Assembly: GCA_963573305.1 (NCBI GenBank)
Contig: OY754336.1
Coordinates: 2,356,001-2,420,000, forward strand
Reading direction: 5' to 3'
Length of the DNA: 64,000 nucleotides
Source of the DNA: Pyrrhosoma nymphula
Taxonomy: Eukaryota; Arthropoda; Insecta; Odonata; Coenagrionidae
In this document: positions 10,999-24,200 of the stretch, one piece after another
Numbering within the stretch: position 1 is the first letter of the stretch
Layout of the letters: the number at the start of each line of letters is the position of its first letter
The notes under the pieces: generated by a model
Database searches by the model: none
Told to the model about the DNA's origin: nothing
What the model saw: the letters and a program-made list of their open reading frames with translations, nothing else
Program-made: the position numbers and the translations under genes

Positions 10999-11299
10999 TT
11001 ATTTTCTCTACCGTTTCAGGGCGTTTACAGTGGGTATGTGTGCGCTTTCCTTACGCCATTAGTTGCTGTCAAATCAAACTGGGGGTTGATGTTGGCAGCA
11101 CTGCCATTTTTGTCCTTGGGGGCTTGGGGTGCCGAGCACCTGGGGTAAAATCACGTCGCCTGTATCCCTGTATGCACATGGGTACATCGGGGCGATGTGA
11201 CCTGTGATATAAAACAATGTTTCAATTTCGTAAACCTTTGTCATCGAATGTCATTTACGAGTTTTGGATGTTTCCATCAAGTAAGCCCGCTGCCGCAGT

Positions 11300-11594
11300 T
11301 TAGCGTCTTTGTATGAGTAAATGAGGTCCGTGCCGTCTGAAAGACAAGTGTTTTCATTGTAACTGGCGAAGATTTTCATATATCTGGGAGGTATATAATC
11401 TTTGTTTGGGAGCCTCCGCCTTTGAGTTCACAGTTGAATTGGCGAACCTGCTTGCTGCAATATTGTGGTATTTCTTGACGAATATATTTGACTGCCAGTT
11501 TTTGGCATTTGTAGTTTCAATGAATTTAATTTAGACATATATTTCCTTCTGTAAATGTCAGTTTGTGTTTCAGTTGTAAAGAACAAATCTTATT
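11300..11594 (+). promoter_or_regulatory. putative 5' UTR and 5'-UTR intron of long gene
   Basis: A good acceptor (TTGTGTTTCAG, ending about 11574) lies 20 nt before the ATG. An upstream donor candidate GGGAG/GTATAT sits at 11391, suggesting a noncoding first exon and a short 5'-UTR intron. No TATA box could be assigned. Confidence 0.3.
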
Positions 11595-12269
11595 ATGGAG
11601 TCTAAGGATCAACATGTCAGTAAATCCGGCGGCCCTCCAAATCTGTTTCAGCGTGTTTTAATGCAAACTAGAAAACAGCATAAGTCAAAGCCCAATAATG
11701 ACAGTGAGATTAAGGAAGCTGTACCAGCAGTAGCTAGTAATACTTCTTTGCATTTGGATGAAAGAGATACTCCTAATGCGGAAGATTTCGGCCCAAAATA
11801 CGCAGGTAAACTTATTCATTTAGTTCAGCATGGAAAAGGCACCGTGCGAGAGAAAATAAATGCGTTGAAAGCGTTAGGAGAGTACTCAACGAATAATGCA
11901 GCAATTCTTGAACGTGTGGTATCCAAGGAAGTCATTTCTTTTTGTGAGAAACTTCTCATAAATTACTGTGATCGGTCTCAAGTAACAGAGGAGCTTAAGC
12001 TGTTAATCCCCTTCCTATCCCTTTTACTGACATTTACAAATACTGTGGAGACCAAAGTTTTTGAAACCCTCATGGTGAGGCAGTCCGATTTTATGTATCA
12101 GTTGATGAGAGCATGCGTAATGTGTGTGGACACCATGTTATCCATGTCAGAGGAACTCATTAAACTTACAAGGAGAAAGAAATTAGCCGGCCGAGTTCGT
12201 AAGTTTGCTGAAGAAAATTCTACGATAAAGCTGACTCGTCTTCTAGGTATACCTTCAATTTCCACCCAG
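11595..12269 (+). CDS. long gene exon 1 (coding)
   Basis: 225 codons, phase 0 at the donor GTAATG. Begins MESKDQHVSKSGGPPNLFQR. A hydrophilic N-tail is followed by helical segments such as KLLINYCDRSQVTEELKLLI and a basic stretch LTRRKKLAGRVRKF. Confidence 0.85.
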
Positions 12270-15200
12270 GTAATGACATTGTAATGTCATTTTGCTTATT
12301 TAATGTTAATGGTTAAATACTCGTACGAAATCGGAGAAATGACGAATCCATCGTAACATTTATCTCAGCAATTGAATGACGCCGAACGTTGACAGCGTTC
12401 TAAATGTTATCAATTTCTTTTGCAGGAGTATGAGGTTCCTAAAGATGTTATACCAATTGAAAGTTATAAAGTAACTCTCTTTGACACTACCTCGAGTGTT
12501 ACTGACAAAAATATCAACGAGCATATATCCAGTATGTTCAACCCAAAACTCATAGATTCAAGTTCAGATTTGCGTAGTGCTTTGGGTCTTGACAGTGCAT
12601 CCCAAAGTCTAAATGAACTAGAGTCAAATGAAGAGGTTTGGACTGATACAGTGGTGGCCAACGTTCTTCCATTTGGAGAGTTACTTGCATATACAAAGGG
12701 AGATTGGAGCTATTGGTTACAACTCATAAATGGAGAACTGGTGGAGTTTCTCCGAGCTGTGAAATTGAAATGTGGTGAAAATGGCTACAATGTGGATGTC
12801 AAGATTGGAAGTATGGTTGGATTCTGGTCTTCTGTAAGATAATATTTTTCTAAATTTGAATATCACTCTATTAAAGTTACCAATTTTTGCAAGCTATAGA
12901 GTTCAATGACAAGAGACAGCATATTATGTTATAATGATAAGTATTTACTCATGAAACTCTGAACTACGGTGGTTGGTTTTTACCCATGTTATCAGTTGAG
13001 TTTTCAACTGACCTACTCTTATTTACCACCGACCAAAGTTTCAGCGCATTATGATATTATCAGGGTACAGTTTTACAAATGTCTCATCTTTTTCTTCAAG
13101 GTGGATATACTTATTTTGTTTCCTCAAAGTCAGTGCCAATACTCTTGCTCATTCTGTTCTTGTTACATCTCAGGTAAAAATATCTCATTTTCAACTGCTT
13201 TAAATCTGATTTTCAACTCATTTTCTCTACTCCTTTGGAATTCATTTGCAATTTGAAACACTGGACAAATCAGTTGAAAATGAGTTCCTTAAACTGTTGA
13301 AAATGAGATTCAAAAGAGTTGCAAATGAGATTCAAAAGAGTTGAAAATTGGTTTAAAAACGTTGAAAATGACTCTTCTAAAAGTGCTGTAACAGCAAATA
13401 CTTAGGCCAAATAATGTTTAATTGAAGCACAGATTTCACTAACAGCAGCAAAATTTGATATCACTAGCATCAGCAAAAGTTGAAATGAAACTCCGCTATA
13501 ATTAAAATTAACAAACTTGGCATCTATGTTTCCAGTCGGCCACCATATTTTCCAATGTCAAAAAGCAGAATCGGTTCTGTTGCTGAGGCAATGGCTAGCT
13601 ATCCTTGAGAATGTAGAGGCTGTATTGGTGAACTTAAAAGAACTGTAAAACTTGATTCAAAATTTACAAATTTTATTGCTCGTAACGCTAGAATAGCATA
13701 CGTAAAATCACAAATGCAAAATACTTGAAAAGTTAAATAAAAGTGGACTCATATAATCACTCCTTAAAATGCTGCCAGTAACATCTTGAGTAACTGCCTC
13801 AACTACCATGCCTTTCCTTGATTTTCCAGTATTAGGTTTTTTGCTGGAAAGAAGTTAGGATCAATAGACAGCATCAACAAAGTTTTAATGTCAGAAATAT
13901 ACGAGTACAAAAACACCATGTGAATGAGAACAGTTAATTTTGCTGATTTCACAGGGTAATTTGTCTACACTATTACCTCTTGAAATGAAGTTGTAATAGG
14001 TTTTTATGGTGCTGCGAGTTCTCTGTTTTTGTCTCCCAAGTTATAAAAAGGGTTCCTACTGCGGTTCCATCCTCATAGTCGTGAGCCTTGCTTCCACACT
14101 TCTGAAAAGTAGGAGTGATGAAGATGTAACGATTTCATACACATAAAATCCAGCATGAATTTTCTATACCAGAAAATGCTGACATTCAATTATCACCGTT
14201 TAAAAGAACAGAAGAGGATTGATGCTATATCTTACCAGAAATTGGCAACGTCCGTCTTTCTAGACTTCGCTCACACTTTTCGTAGATTACGTACGCAAGG
14301 ATTCACCCTTGTTCTACTGATTACACGGTTGGCTTCCCACGAAATTTCCGATTGAAATAGCTCATCGTATGATGGAAAAACAATGACCTTCGGCTCCTTA
14401 AAGTATTCCAAAACGTCCATGGAGTATCACAAAGTACATGGACAGACAGGAGATATGAAACATTTAATACGGTACAAAGGATGTTTCAGGACTAATATTC
14501 TTAGGGAACTACGATCGTTAAATCATACCTGTGAATTTCTTTTCTTCCATTCATTCTTCTTGCAGACAATATGCTAACAAATTTACGTAATATACAGCAC
14601 TGCAATTACTAATTAGTTGTAAATATCACAAGTAAAGCAAGTAAAGAAATGGAAAATATCACACGAACGACCTAAAACACATAAAACTGAACATCGAAAT
14701 GCAACCGCCAAATTCAATGAGACGATAATTCACTTGCAAACCAGTCCAAGTAGAATGAGTTGAAAAACAGATTGAAAATGGGATGAAAAAGTGAATGAAA
14801 ACCAGTTCCAAAAGAGTGCATCAAGGAAAATGAGGATGCAAATCAGTACAAATGAGTTTAAAATCAGATGCAAATGAGAAAACCCCTGTAAAATGAGTTT
14901 CAAAACTGTTTAAAATCAGTTACAAAAGAGAAATTTTTACCTGAGATGTTATCAAAATGTACCAAAGTCATAACTTAATTCTTTTCTCATTTTCAATTTA
15001 TATCATATCCATTATGTATTAATTTATTAATCTTTGTATTTTTTTCATGGGATGAATTAGGTACATTAAATTTTTTTCATGGGATGGATTAGGTACATTA
15101 AATTTTAAATCCAGGTTGTTGCAAAACTTGGTGGCAGTTGGTCACTATTCAGTGGAAGGGTTGATTGTCTACAACCTTGTTCTTAATGGGAGGTATGAAG

Positions 15201-18200
15201 TTTATATCAGTGGTCATCAAGTTTTCCACAGTTTATTTCTTTTGTTTCTACTGTCAGAATGTTCTTTCTGTTGCTTGCATACCGGTTGTATGTGCTTTCC
15301 TCAGTGATCCTCTGTCAACCCCTGCCACGTGTCTTCCGCTCTCTGGAGTTGCACTATAGACAGACAAGCATCCTCAACTTTTGCAACATCTATACTTATA
15401 CTGGCAGTGGTTCCATTTTTGTTAAGCCATCATTTTACCAACCCTTCTATGTCCTGTGGATGGCACAATCTGATCTAAGTTTTACATTTGTGGTAGTAAT
15501 TTGGCGTAATTCCCTCAGTCATCATTGGTTGGGTGAAATCCATTTGGTTCTGGAGCATGTGAGGACACTCTTCTTATGGACTTTTCCTCGTATATTAGCA
15601 ACCAGGACAGTAGTCATGCTTTGACTCTGTTAAGTCACATTGACATAATTGTTATGCACTTAGTGTGAATCAGGATTTAGTGTTGAATAACTAATCCTAC
15701 ACAGCATAATATCACAATTATCCTGAGCAAGTTCCACCTTGATTCCATAAGTGAAACAATTAAAAAAGCATACAAATATAGAATGTGACCGATGGTGACT
15801 TGGTTATGGACATTTATATGGTATAATTAAGTTAAAATTTGCTATTGCACATATCTTCTATAATGTGAAACGTGAAAAATTTTACGTATCCATGCAAAAT
15901 GTAATGTGTGCACTTACAATTAGTTTCATATTCACTACAGTGTTAGACTTCTACTTTATTGTCAGGGTAAATACCTATGATGCTATACAATTATTTATAA
16001 ATGAAAAATTGACTGTAATTGATACAAAATCTTTGTGGTTAAAGAAAATACACTTATTCTGCGACCTTATGATGGGTATGACAAGGTTTTTCAAGCATCA
16101 TATGCTATGATGGTGGTGAAATTTACATAATCACTCCTTTTTACGAGCCGTCATAGATATGACAACTCATCATTAGAACAATAGTTTTGATGCCTACAAC
16201 ATTTACATAATCTACCCACCGGAGACTCCTGTTGACATAATTGGTTGCCATCCTAGTGCCATCAGTGTAGCAGTGTCACAACAGTGTTTTTTTGGCAAAA
16301 GTGCCTCAAAAGATCTAGTATCAGCATTTGAAGCAGGTGCATCCCGGTCCAAATGAAGTTGAAAGGGCAAGTTTTTCAGGTCTCCTTGGATGGCCCTAAA
16401 GTAAATAAGGAATTCTTAAAGGATCTAAAAAGTCAGCTGAATGTCAAGGGTGACCCAAGGGATCCTACACTTCTGGACTTTGGGATGTTTGGCTTACATA
16501 CCATTCATGGTGCCTTCAAGATGGGTTGTATTAGCGCTGGATGGAACCTAGTCCAATGTCTGAGAGCTGTGTGTAATCTATCAAAAAATGTTCCTTCTCG
16601 GTGAGCTGATTTTACCAATATCACGGGTATCTATGTTTTCCCACTGAAGTTTTGTGCTGTGCGGTGGGTCAGAAATAAAATGGTGGCAGTCAGGGCACAA
16701 CAAATCTTACCAGTTGTTGAAGCATATGTGGAGGAAGTAGAAAGGGTAAAAAAGGAACAGGGAGGTAAAACCAAAGCTTACAATTGCAATTCCTGATAGT
16801 AACAGCTACCAGTTAGTGAGTGTTTGAGGTACAAGATGCTGAGAGCTCGTCTCGCCTTCTTTGAGACTATGGCTACTATAGTTGAGCCGTTTCTATTGAA
16901 ATTTCAGTCAGATGCCCCATTAGTTCCTTTTCTTTATACTTCCCTCCAATCTATTGTCAGAGATTTTATGAGTAAATTTGTGGTAACTGAAGTCATGAAG
17001 AGTCAGTCCATCTTCCAAATAGATCTGACTGATGATGGTAATCTGCTGCTACCTCAGAAAGATGGCATTGTTTACGGAACCAAGAAAGCTCTGGGTCAAT
17101 GTAAGGTGTCCAAGAAGGATATCTTAGGGTTCCGGCATAAATGCCAAACATTTATGAAGAGCATGGTGTCAAAAATTCTTAATAAAACGCCCCTGGCTTA
17201 TTCCTTCACAAAGTCTATCACACATTTGGAAAGTGGCAATCGACACCGAAGTTGCCAAGAGACGTTTAGGCTCATCATTGCTTCATCTTACAGAATTGAA
17301 CTGCATTGGCGGCTATGAGGCTGATGCTATTGATAAAGAATTCAAGAATCTTTTGGAGATTAGGCCAGTGAAGGATATGCTCAAGGAGTTTAATGGAGAT
17401 CATGATTGTCTTGACCACTTCTGGATGATTTCTATTGGAGATAAAAGTGGATATCACAATTTAAAGAGATTTATCAGGCTTGTCTGTATTCTATTCCATG
17501 GCAACGCCAGCCTTGAGAGAGGTTTCTCTAAATACTCCATCTTGTTGAAAATTTCTGGTTGCCCTTAGTACCATTCACGATGCGATCAGGGTGGCGGGGG
17601 GTGTTAGATCTGTACCTATCACAAAGCAATTAATTCACAGTTTCAGAAATGCTCATGCAAAGTACAGTGAAGTCTTAGTGGGGAAAAGAAAAGGTACCAA
17701 GGGCTTAAGAGAAAAAAGAATAAGAAAGAGGTACTGCAAAAGGTTCCAGACCTTCAAACCAAAAACTTAATTTCTTGAAAAGCCGAGAAATATTTTGCTG
17801 ATGCTGATTCGGAAATGCATTCATTGAAATAAATCACAACAGTGTCTTCTTTTCATTGTAAGTTCTTTATGAAACTGGTCTGATTCTAAATGATCTAAGA
17901 TTTTCCCGGTGAATTTGATTAATACATTTTTAACGGGTATTCCACCAGTTAAAAGGCATCGTATTTGCCATATATGTAGTCTGATTCTAGTTACGTGTGT
18001 TCAAATTGCACCTGAATCAAAATTTTGCCGTCAGTTAACCATTTTTGCTTATTTGTTGGTTGAAATAAAACCTGTAATATTCCACATTCCTTGTATACTC
18101 TATTATTTAACTCAAAAGTAGAACAGAAATTTCTCGTATTTTTCATGTTGGCAAAATATGCCGATTTTATTAGAAATTCGTTAAAAATATGTTAGAAATG

Positions 18201-21200
18201 AAGTGCAACAAGACCCTGGAAAACTCAGGGAAAAAAGAAATTGAGATTCACTGGACACCCTGTAGAGGTATTTAGCAATTGTAATGAATGCTAGCAGTTG
18301 CTAACCATTGCCATTTGAATTTTTTATCGGCCTTTTCCAAATGTATGGATGTTGGTACCAATTGTTCTTGTTGAGATTTTTGAGCTTCATGCTGATATGG
18401 AATAAAGAATAGAATCCCCAACATTAGGTGTGTGTAGAAGTGTATAAATTAGGTTGAGAGCACCTAAATGAGCAAATACATGGCCTGATTGCAAAAATAT
18501 GGGAGGAAAAGACTTCCTAGTGATTGGAGAAAGAGTATTATGTATATGCCCTTTAGGGGAGATAAATTGATAGTGACAAGTTTCAAGGGATCTGTCATCT
18601 ATGCACAATATATAAAATGCACAGCTCACGTTGCGTGGGACTCCCAGCAAATTCCTGTTGGAACTTGCATCCTATGCTGCCTAGTTGAAACAAGGTCAGT
18701 TGGAGTTGAGATCTTTTAGTGGCCGTACAATGTAATAGTGATCTCTTTCTTAACTAAATGCAGTGTTCAATAGTGAATTGTTTGCAAGAGGATTTCAACA
18801 ATCAGTCTTATGGAAAAAGTGAAATGTTAAAGGAGTATCTGGTGTTTTCCTATGAAGATAAGCTTTTATTACAAATGCAAACTGATATTCTAAGTGAGGC
18901 TATTGCTAATGTGTGCATCTTCCATTAATCTAAATATTTACACAAATTCACACATTTATTTGGTGACCCCCTATGAGTTCACAAAAAATATATAAAACAA
19001 GTCTTTGCGTATCATTACATTGGAATTTTTGCAGAATTTTATAGTTCTAAAACTTATTCCTGGATAGTCACTGTACACCAAGTGCTACCAGAGAATGTAA
19101 AAAACTATAGACAATGATTATAACCAAGATGGTGTTTATCAGCATCCAGAAGTTGTTTTGGATTGTGTTAACGAGGCTTGCATTGCAGTTGGTGTGTCTC
19201 CTTTCAAAATTGACAAACTTAGTCAAGAGAAACGACCTGCAGCCATCAAGAGGAAAGTTTCATGGGTTAAGTCACAGGTATCAAGAAAATTTTATGAGTC
19301 AATGGAGTGCCAGGATCCGCCTGAAAGTGAGTCCTCTGACGAAAATGGACACCAATCATGGTATTACTAATACTATGTATTAGTAATACCATGCTGATTT
19401 GTTGGAGAATTTAAAAAAGAGAATGGAAAATGGAACAAATGATAGAGAAAAAATCCAGATTTTAAGCCCTGTTCCGTAATCCTGATCACGAAAAAAAGTT
19501 TTCACTGAGTTTAATGTAATTATTTAGTATGGCAAACTATAAAACTAGTGAACAGATACGGTGTTTTGTTTTGAAAACGGAAACTGTGTTTTCTCCGAAC
19601 AAGAGTGGCCGAAGTGCTCTACTGTCAAAACCACATTGAAAATATTGTTGCATTTCATGAGTCTGAAGAAAGTAGTAGGATGAGTCCAGGAAAAAAAAGA
19701 TTATGAACGTATCAATAAGAAATCTGTGGTAAAATGGCCAATTTTGATATGTCATGTTTTGCAAATTTTGCAGGAGAGCAATTATAAAGTTCAGTAGGCT
19801 CTAAAAAATCAGAATCTCAAAGTTTAGGTATTACCTTTTCGTAATAGATGTACAAAACTGTTGTTATCACATATTCTTAACTTTACAAATCCAACGATAT
19901 TAGCACTACGAATCCAACGGTATGCATAACTCAGTTTTGCAAAAAAAAAAACGGACATATTATATTTAGCCATCGTACCACAGAAATAGTAATGGTAGGA
20001 AAGAGAAAAAACAGAAAAGACTAGTTCTATGCAATCTAAAGGAACTTTATGTTGAATTTAAACTAAAACATCCAGAAATCAAAGCAGGTTTCTATAATTC
20101 TGCCCAGTTACGCCCAAAGTGGTGTGTGCTTGTGGGACCACAAATGAACTGACTATACCTGCTGGACGGTCACACAATATACCATATGATCTTTGCCTAC
20201 AAATCATCACCATGATGAATGCCCATTAGACACATTCACAAACCTGTGAGTTACTAGTAATAATAGTGGTATGAGTAGCACCATTTTCAAAAGGCTGTCA
20301 AACCTAAAAGGATGTTTCAATAATGTTCTTTATTTCTGTTTCAGTCATTGTACATATCATTTTTCAACAATACTCTTTATTTTATTACCCAGGATGTGAC
20401 ATTCAGATGGAAGCCTCCTATGGTGATGCAGTGTTTCAGAGGAATTGTTTTAGGCAAGGCTACTAGTGGATCACTGAATGGGAGAAATAATGTATCCTGG
20501 GCCATATGGGCATTTGATGTTGGGACATTAGGTTTTGGAAACAAAGTTTGCCTCTTGGATCCAAATTCCTCATCCATCGCACCACTTGTGTCCTTATGCC
20601 ATCTTGATATGGAAGAAGGTAGATCACATTGTAAAAATTTATTTGTATTATAATTGTGTTCGTAGATTTCTGAAAAATTTCCAAAGAGATAAAATGAGTT
20701 AGAAAATGTGGTGAGAGCTAAGGAAGTGCTTGTTCTGGAAAAATCACGTTATTGATTAGTGACGTAGCCAGGATTTTATTTCGGGTTGGGAGTCTATGTT
20801 GGAAATAAGCAGCCCAGTGAGAAATAGATGGTGGAATCAACGTGGGACAGATGTGGAAATTCCGGTGGAGAGTAGGTGGAAATAAACCGTGGATACCACG
20901 TGATTTTGGTCGTGGGATCAACGTAGAACGCACTTGGAAATTTGGTGGATATGTTAAGGAATAATATGTTTTCCAACGGAAAATAAAAAAAAATTATTAT
21001 GACCACTGGACACCATTGCTTGCAAAATTCACGGCTGATTTGGATTCAGATTTGACCGAAAAAAAAAACTTCCGCCTGGTCGCGAACTCATGTTGGTAAC
21101 TCGTACTCGTTCAACCTACCACCTTAACCCACTCGGCCACAGCGATTCTTGAATAAATGAGAGTTATGCAAATAACTTATTTCCTGCGCATTCATGGCCA

Positions 21201-24200
21201 ACATGGCTGGGAAATTAAATTATTCTATGTATTCGTGCTTGGTCTAGAGTGAACTGTTTACAAATATTTTGTACCAAGATATTAATGCAGATGTTCACAA
21301 GTGCTTGAACATGGCTGTTAGAAGCATTCAAAAGCAGGTAATATTATCGTTGAGCATAATATTAATTCTAGTTCGTTACCATTGTACCAAGATTCATATT
21401 AAAGGCCGTTTTACACAATGAAAGATGTAGTACAAACAAATGTACGTGAGATTAGTACAGGTTCTATTTTCCATTCAGGCATTCACACAAGCCTTCATAC
21501 AATTTGCCGCGTTACACGATACCTTTTGCCTCATGCAAGAGTTCTCGGAAGAGTTTGTACAAACAAATATACCGTGTAAAACGGCCTTGCATGCTTGCAT
21601 CTTGAAATAATATGTTATATGCATAGGTATATAACATATGTTATAACAGAGATACCTCTTCGTAATCGTTTATTCTATTATACATAATCTAATCCAGTTC
21701 CACGAATAACATAATTGCAAAATGCAATTTCCGATGCATTTTTACATAACTAGCGCTGTTTCAGGATGATAAACCAGATAAACTATGAAAAGTCACCTGG
21801 GTTATTTTCCATGAAGCAGAAATTACGTTGAATATTTAATATTATTCACCATCACCATAGATCCACAAAAGTCAACGTGGATCCCACGTTGGTTCAGCCA
21901 CTCAATATCCACCACCACCGTATTTCCACATATCAACGTGGAACCCACGTTGATGCCACCACCCATTTTTCACTGGGAGGGTGGTAGGGGGTGAAACTTA
22001 TGTATGTATTCTTAAGTAAAATTGTAGTTTATGGAGGAAAATTCTTAAGTTTCCATCAGTGAAAGCAAGCCACGTATACTGTAAGTTGTTATTTTAACAT
22101 AATATTGTTTGCAACTTCACCATTTAAATATAGCGTGACATACTTTTTACACTACCCTTAACTCTTGGTCCCATTAACAAAGGATACTGCTCATCAGCAT
22201 TAAAAAATTTCAATAGATGTACTTGAGTAGGTAATACTTACCCAGTGGCCAGACATCTCTGTCACCTATGCAGTTGTCTTTATTCAGGCGCCTCTATTTT
22301 TGTCTTCTTGCTTAGTTCCCCTCTTTTAATAAAAATAATATTTTATTTCACCAATTAGCAAGAGTACAATTGCATGGCTATGCAATTTTCTGCAACATGA
22401 TGTACATATTCATGTAATTATGCATTATATTGATCAAATTTTTATTTTTAGGTGGTGAAAAAGGAGAATCTTTGTTCTTATTGGTGGCACTTCAACTGCT
22501 AGCAAAACTTTTGGCCACCAACCCTACTGCTGGTCGACATATGGTGGCCTTTGGATTCAAGAAGTTTGATTATGCATGTGACAGTTTTGTTGAAGATGGA
22601 AATACATGTGAAGGTGGAGTTTTCTTGAAGCTGATATTCTACCAAGAAATTGAAATACGTTTAGAATTTCTAAAGCTAATCATCTTACTTGCCCGAAGTT
22701 CTTCTGAGGTAATTTCTGATTCCTTTTGCTTGCTGTAAAAACTTCCTTACAGTCGAACTGAAAACATCCAATGGATATGTTATATTAACTGTAGGTATTT
22801 GAGGTACACATTGTTTTATGTTGCTCAATGCTAGTTTACATGTCATGGAATGAGGTAAGGTAATACCCCAGCTAGCACAAAAGCTAGATTACCCCATTTT
22901 TACCATTATTTTTACATGCATAGAATTATGGTAAAAGATGGCAGACCTACGTGTAAACGGGTAACCCATCTATAAATTTAACTGGTAAAATTTGGGTAAT
23001 TCCGTGGTAAAATTCGGCAAGGTTCTGGGTAAAACCTACCGATGTGACATCAGAGCCATCTGTGGAGCTTGAATAGAAACATGATGTCACCCCCTCTGTC
23101 GGTACTAATGTGTACTAACAGTACATTGACTTAATGCATTATAGGAATTATCACACAATAATGAACAAAATCGACATTGATATTGAAGAATACCTGTTTA
23201 TTGAATGACGAAAAGTTACTAAATATATCCAATAACGACATCTATATAAGAAAATCACCACTTGCTGAAAGAGGAATAATTACAAAAATAAAAACTACCT
23301 ACATATACCTAGCCAGCCTAAACCACTTCCCGATACTCTTCTTCACCATTGAGATGTCCATTTCTGGGCCATTTAGGTTTTTCTCTTTTACAACATCTCA
23401 AATCAAGAAAATAATGTGGAGAACATATCAGTAATTTTTTTAAAAATTCAAGTTGGGTACACTATCACATTTAACGACAAAGCTGATGCAGCACCACAAG
23501 ACGAATGTGACATGCTTACCAAATATTAATCCAATCACTCCAGGGAATTCCACCTCGAAAGCCACCTTACATAAGGACTTCCCCTTCATACAGAACCTTA
23601 ATGCCTGTTCATTAGTCATCAGTGATGCCAGACAGGAGTACACTGTTTTATTCAGGGCGGAATTGATATCCCAAGAATGCAAACCACTGAAATCACTGCA
23701 AATAGAGAGCGCAATACTTAAGCAGAGCTTGAGGGAACCAAATTACAGCTATGAAGGTTATTAACAATTATTGCCTCACCATGCCGTCACAACAAAGGTG
23801 ATGCAACTCTCTGGTTAAATTTTCCACTGAACTTGAATTAAATTGTACTATTTTCAAAATTATATCAGGTAACTTAGTTTAGTTTATGAACATATTCCAG
23901 TAGTAGTTAGAAATTATAATTGCCCGGCACGTTTCTTTGGCACTTGCAGTCGCGTTCATGTTTCTCCTTAATACTTTTCCACTATTCGCAAATCTCAATG
24001 GCGGATCCAATATAATAATAATGTTTATTACTCCAAATTAATTACAAACAAAGACATGTACAAAATGTAAGGAGCTTTAGGTAACCTAAAAGGTGGACCT
24101 GTGTTACCATCGTTATATAATAATCTTCCATGCATTGGTTTATAAATAGTGGAAAAAAAGGACATATACCAACATTAACAAAAAATAATATCTTTAACTA

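Larger units (their letters stand above)
20813..21977. mobile_element. TIR element with CCCAGTGA ends
   Basis: Left end CCCAGTGAGAAATAGATGG and right end (inverted) CCCAGTGAAAAATGGGTGG share an inverted repeat continuing through ATCAACGTGGG. 1165 bp and noncoding. The flanking duplication is unclear. It carries a second MITE (21402-21588) and a tRNA-like segment. Lies in intron 4 of the long gene. Confidence 0.65.

Noticed and set aside
15116..15307. Alternative frame over exon 3 (LVAVGHYSVEGLIVYNLVLN)
   Set aside because: It reads longer but does not match the phase of exons 2 and 4, so it would need a frameshift.
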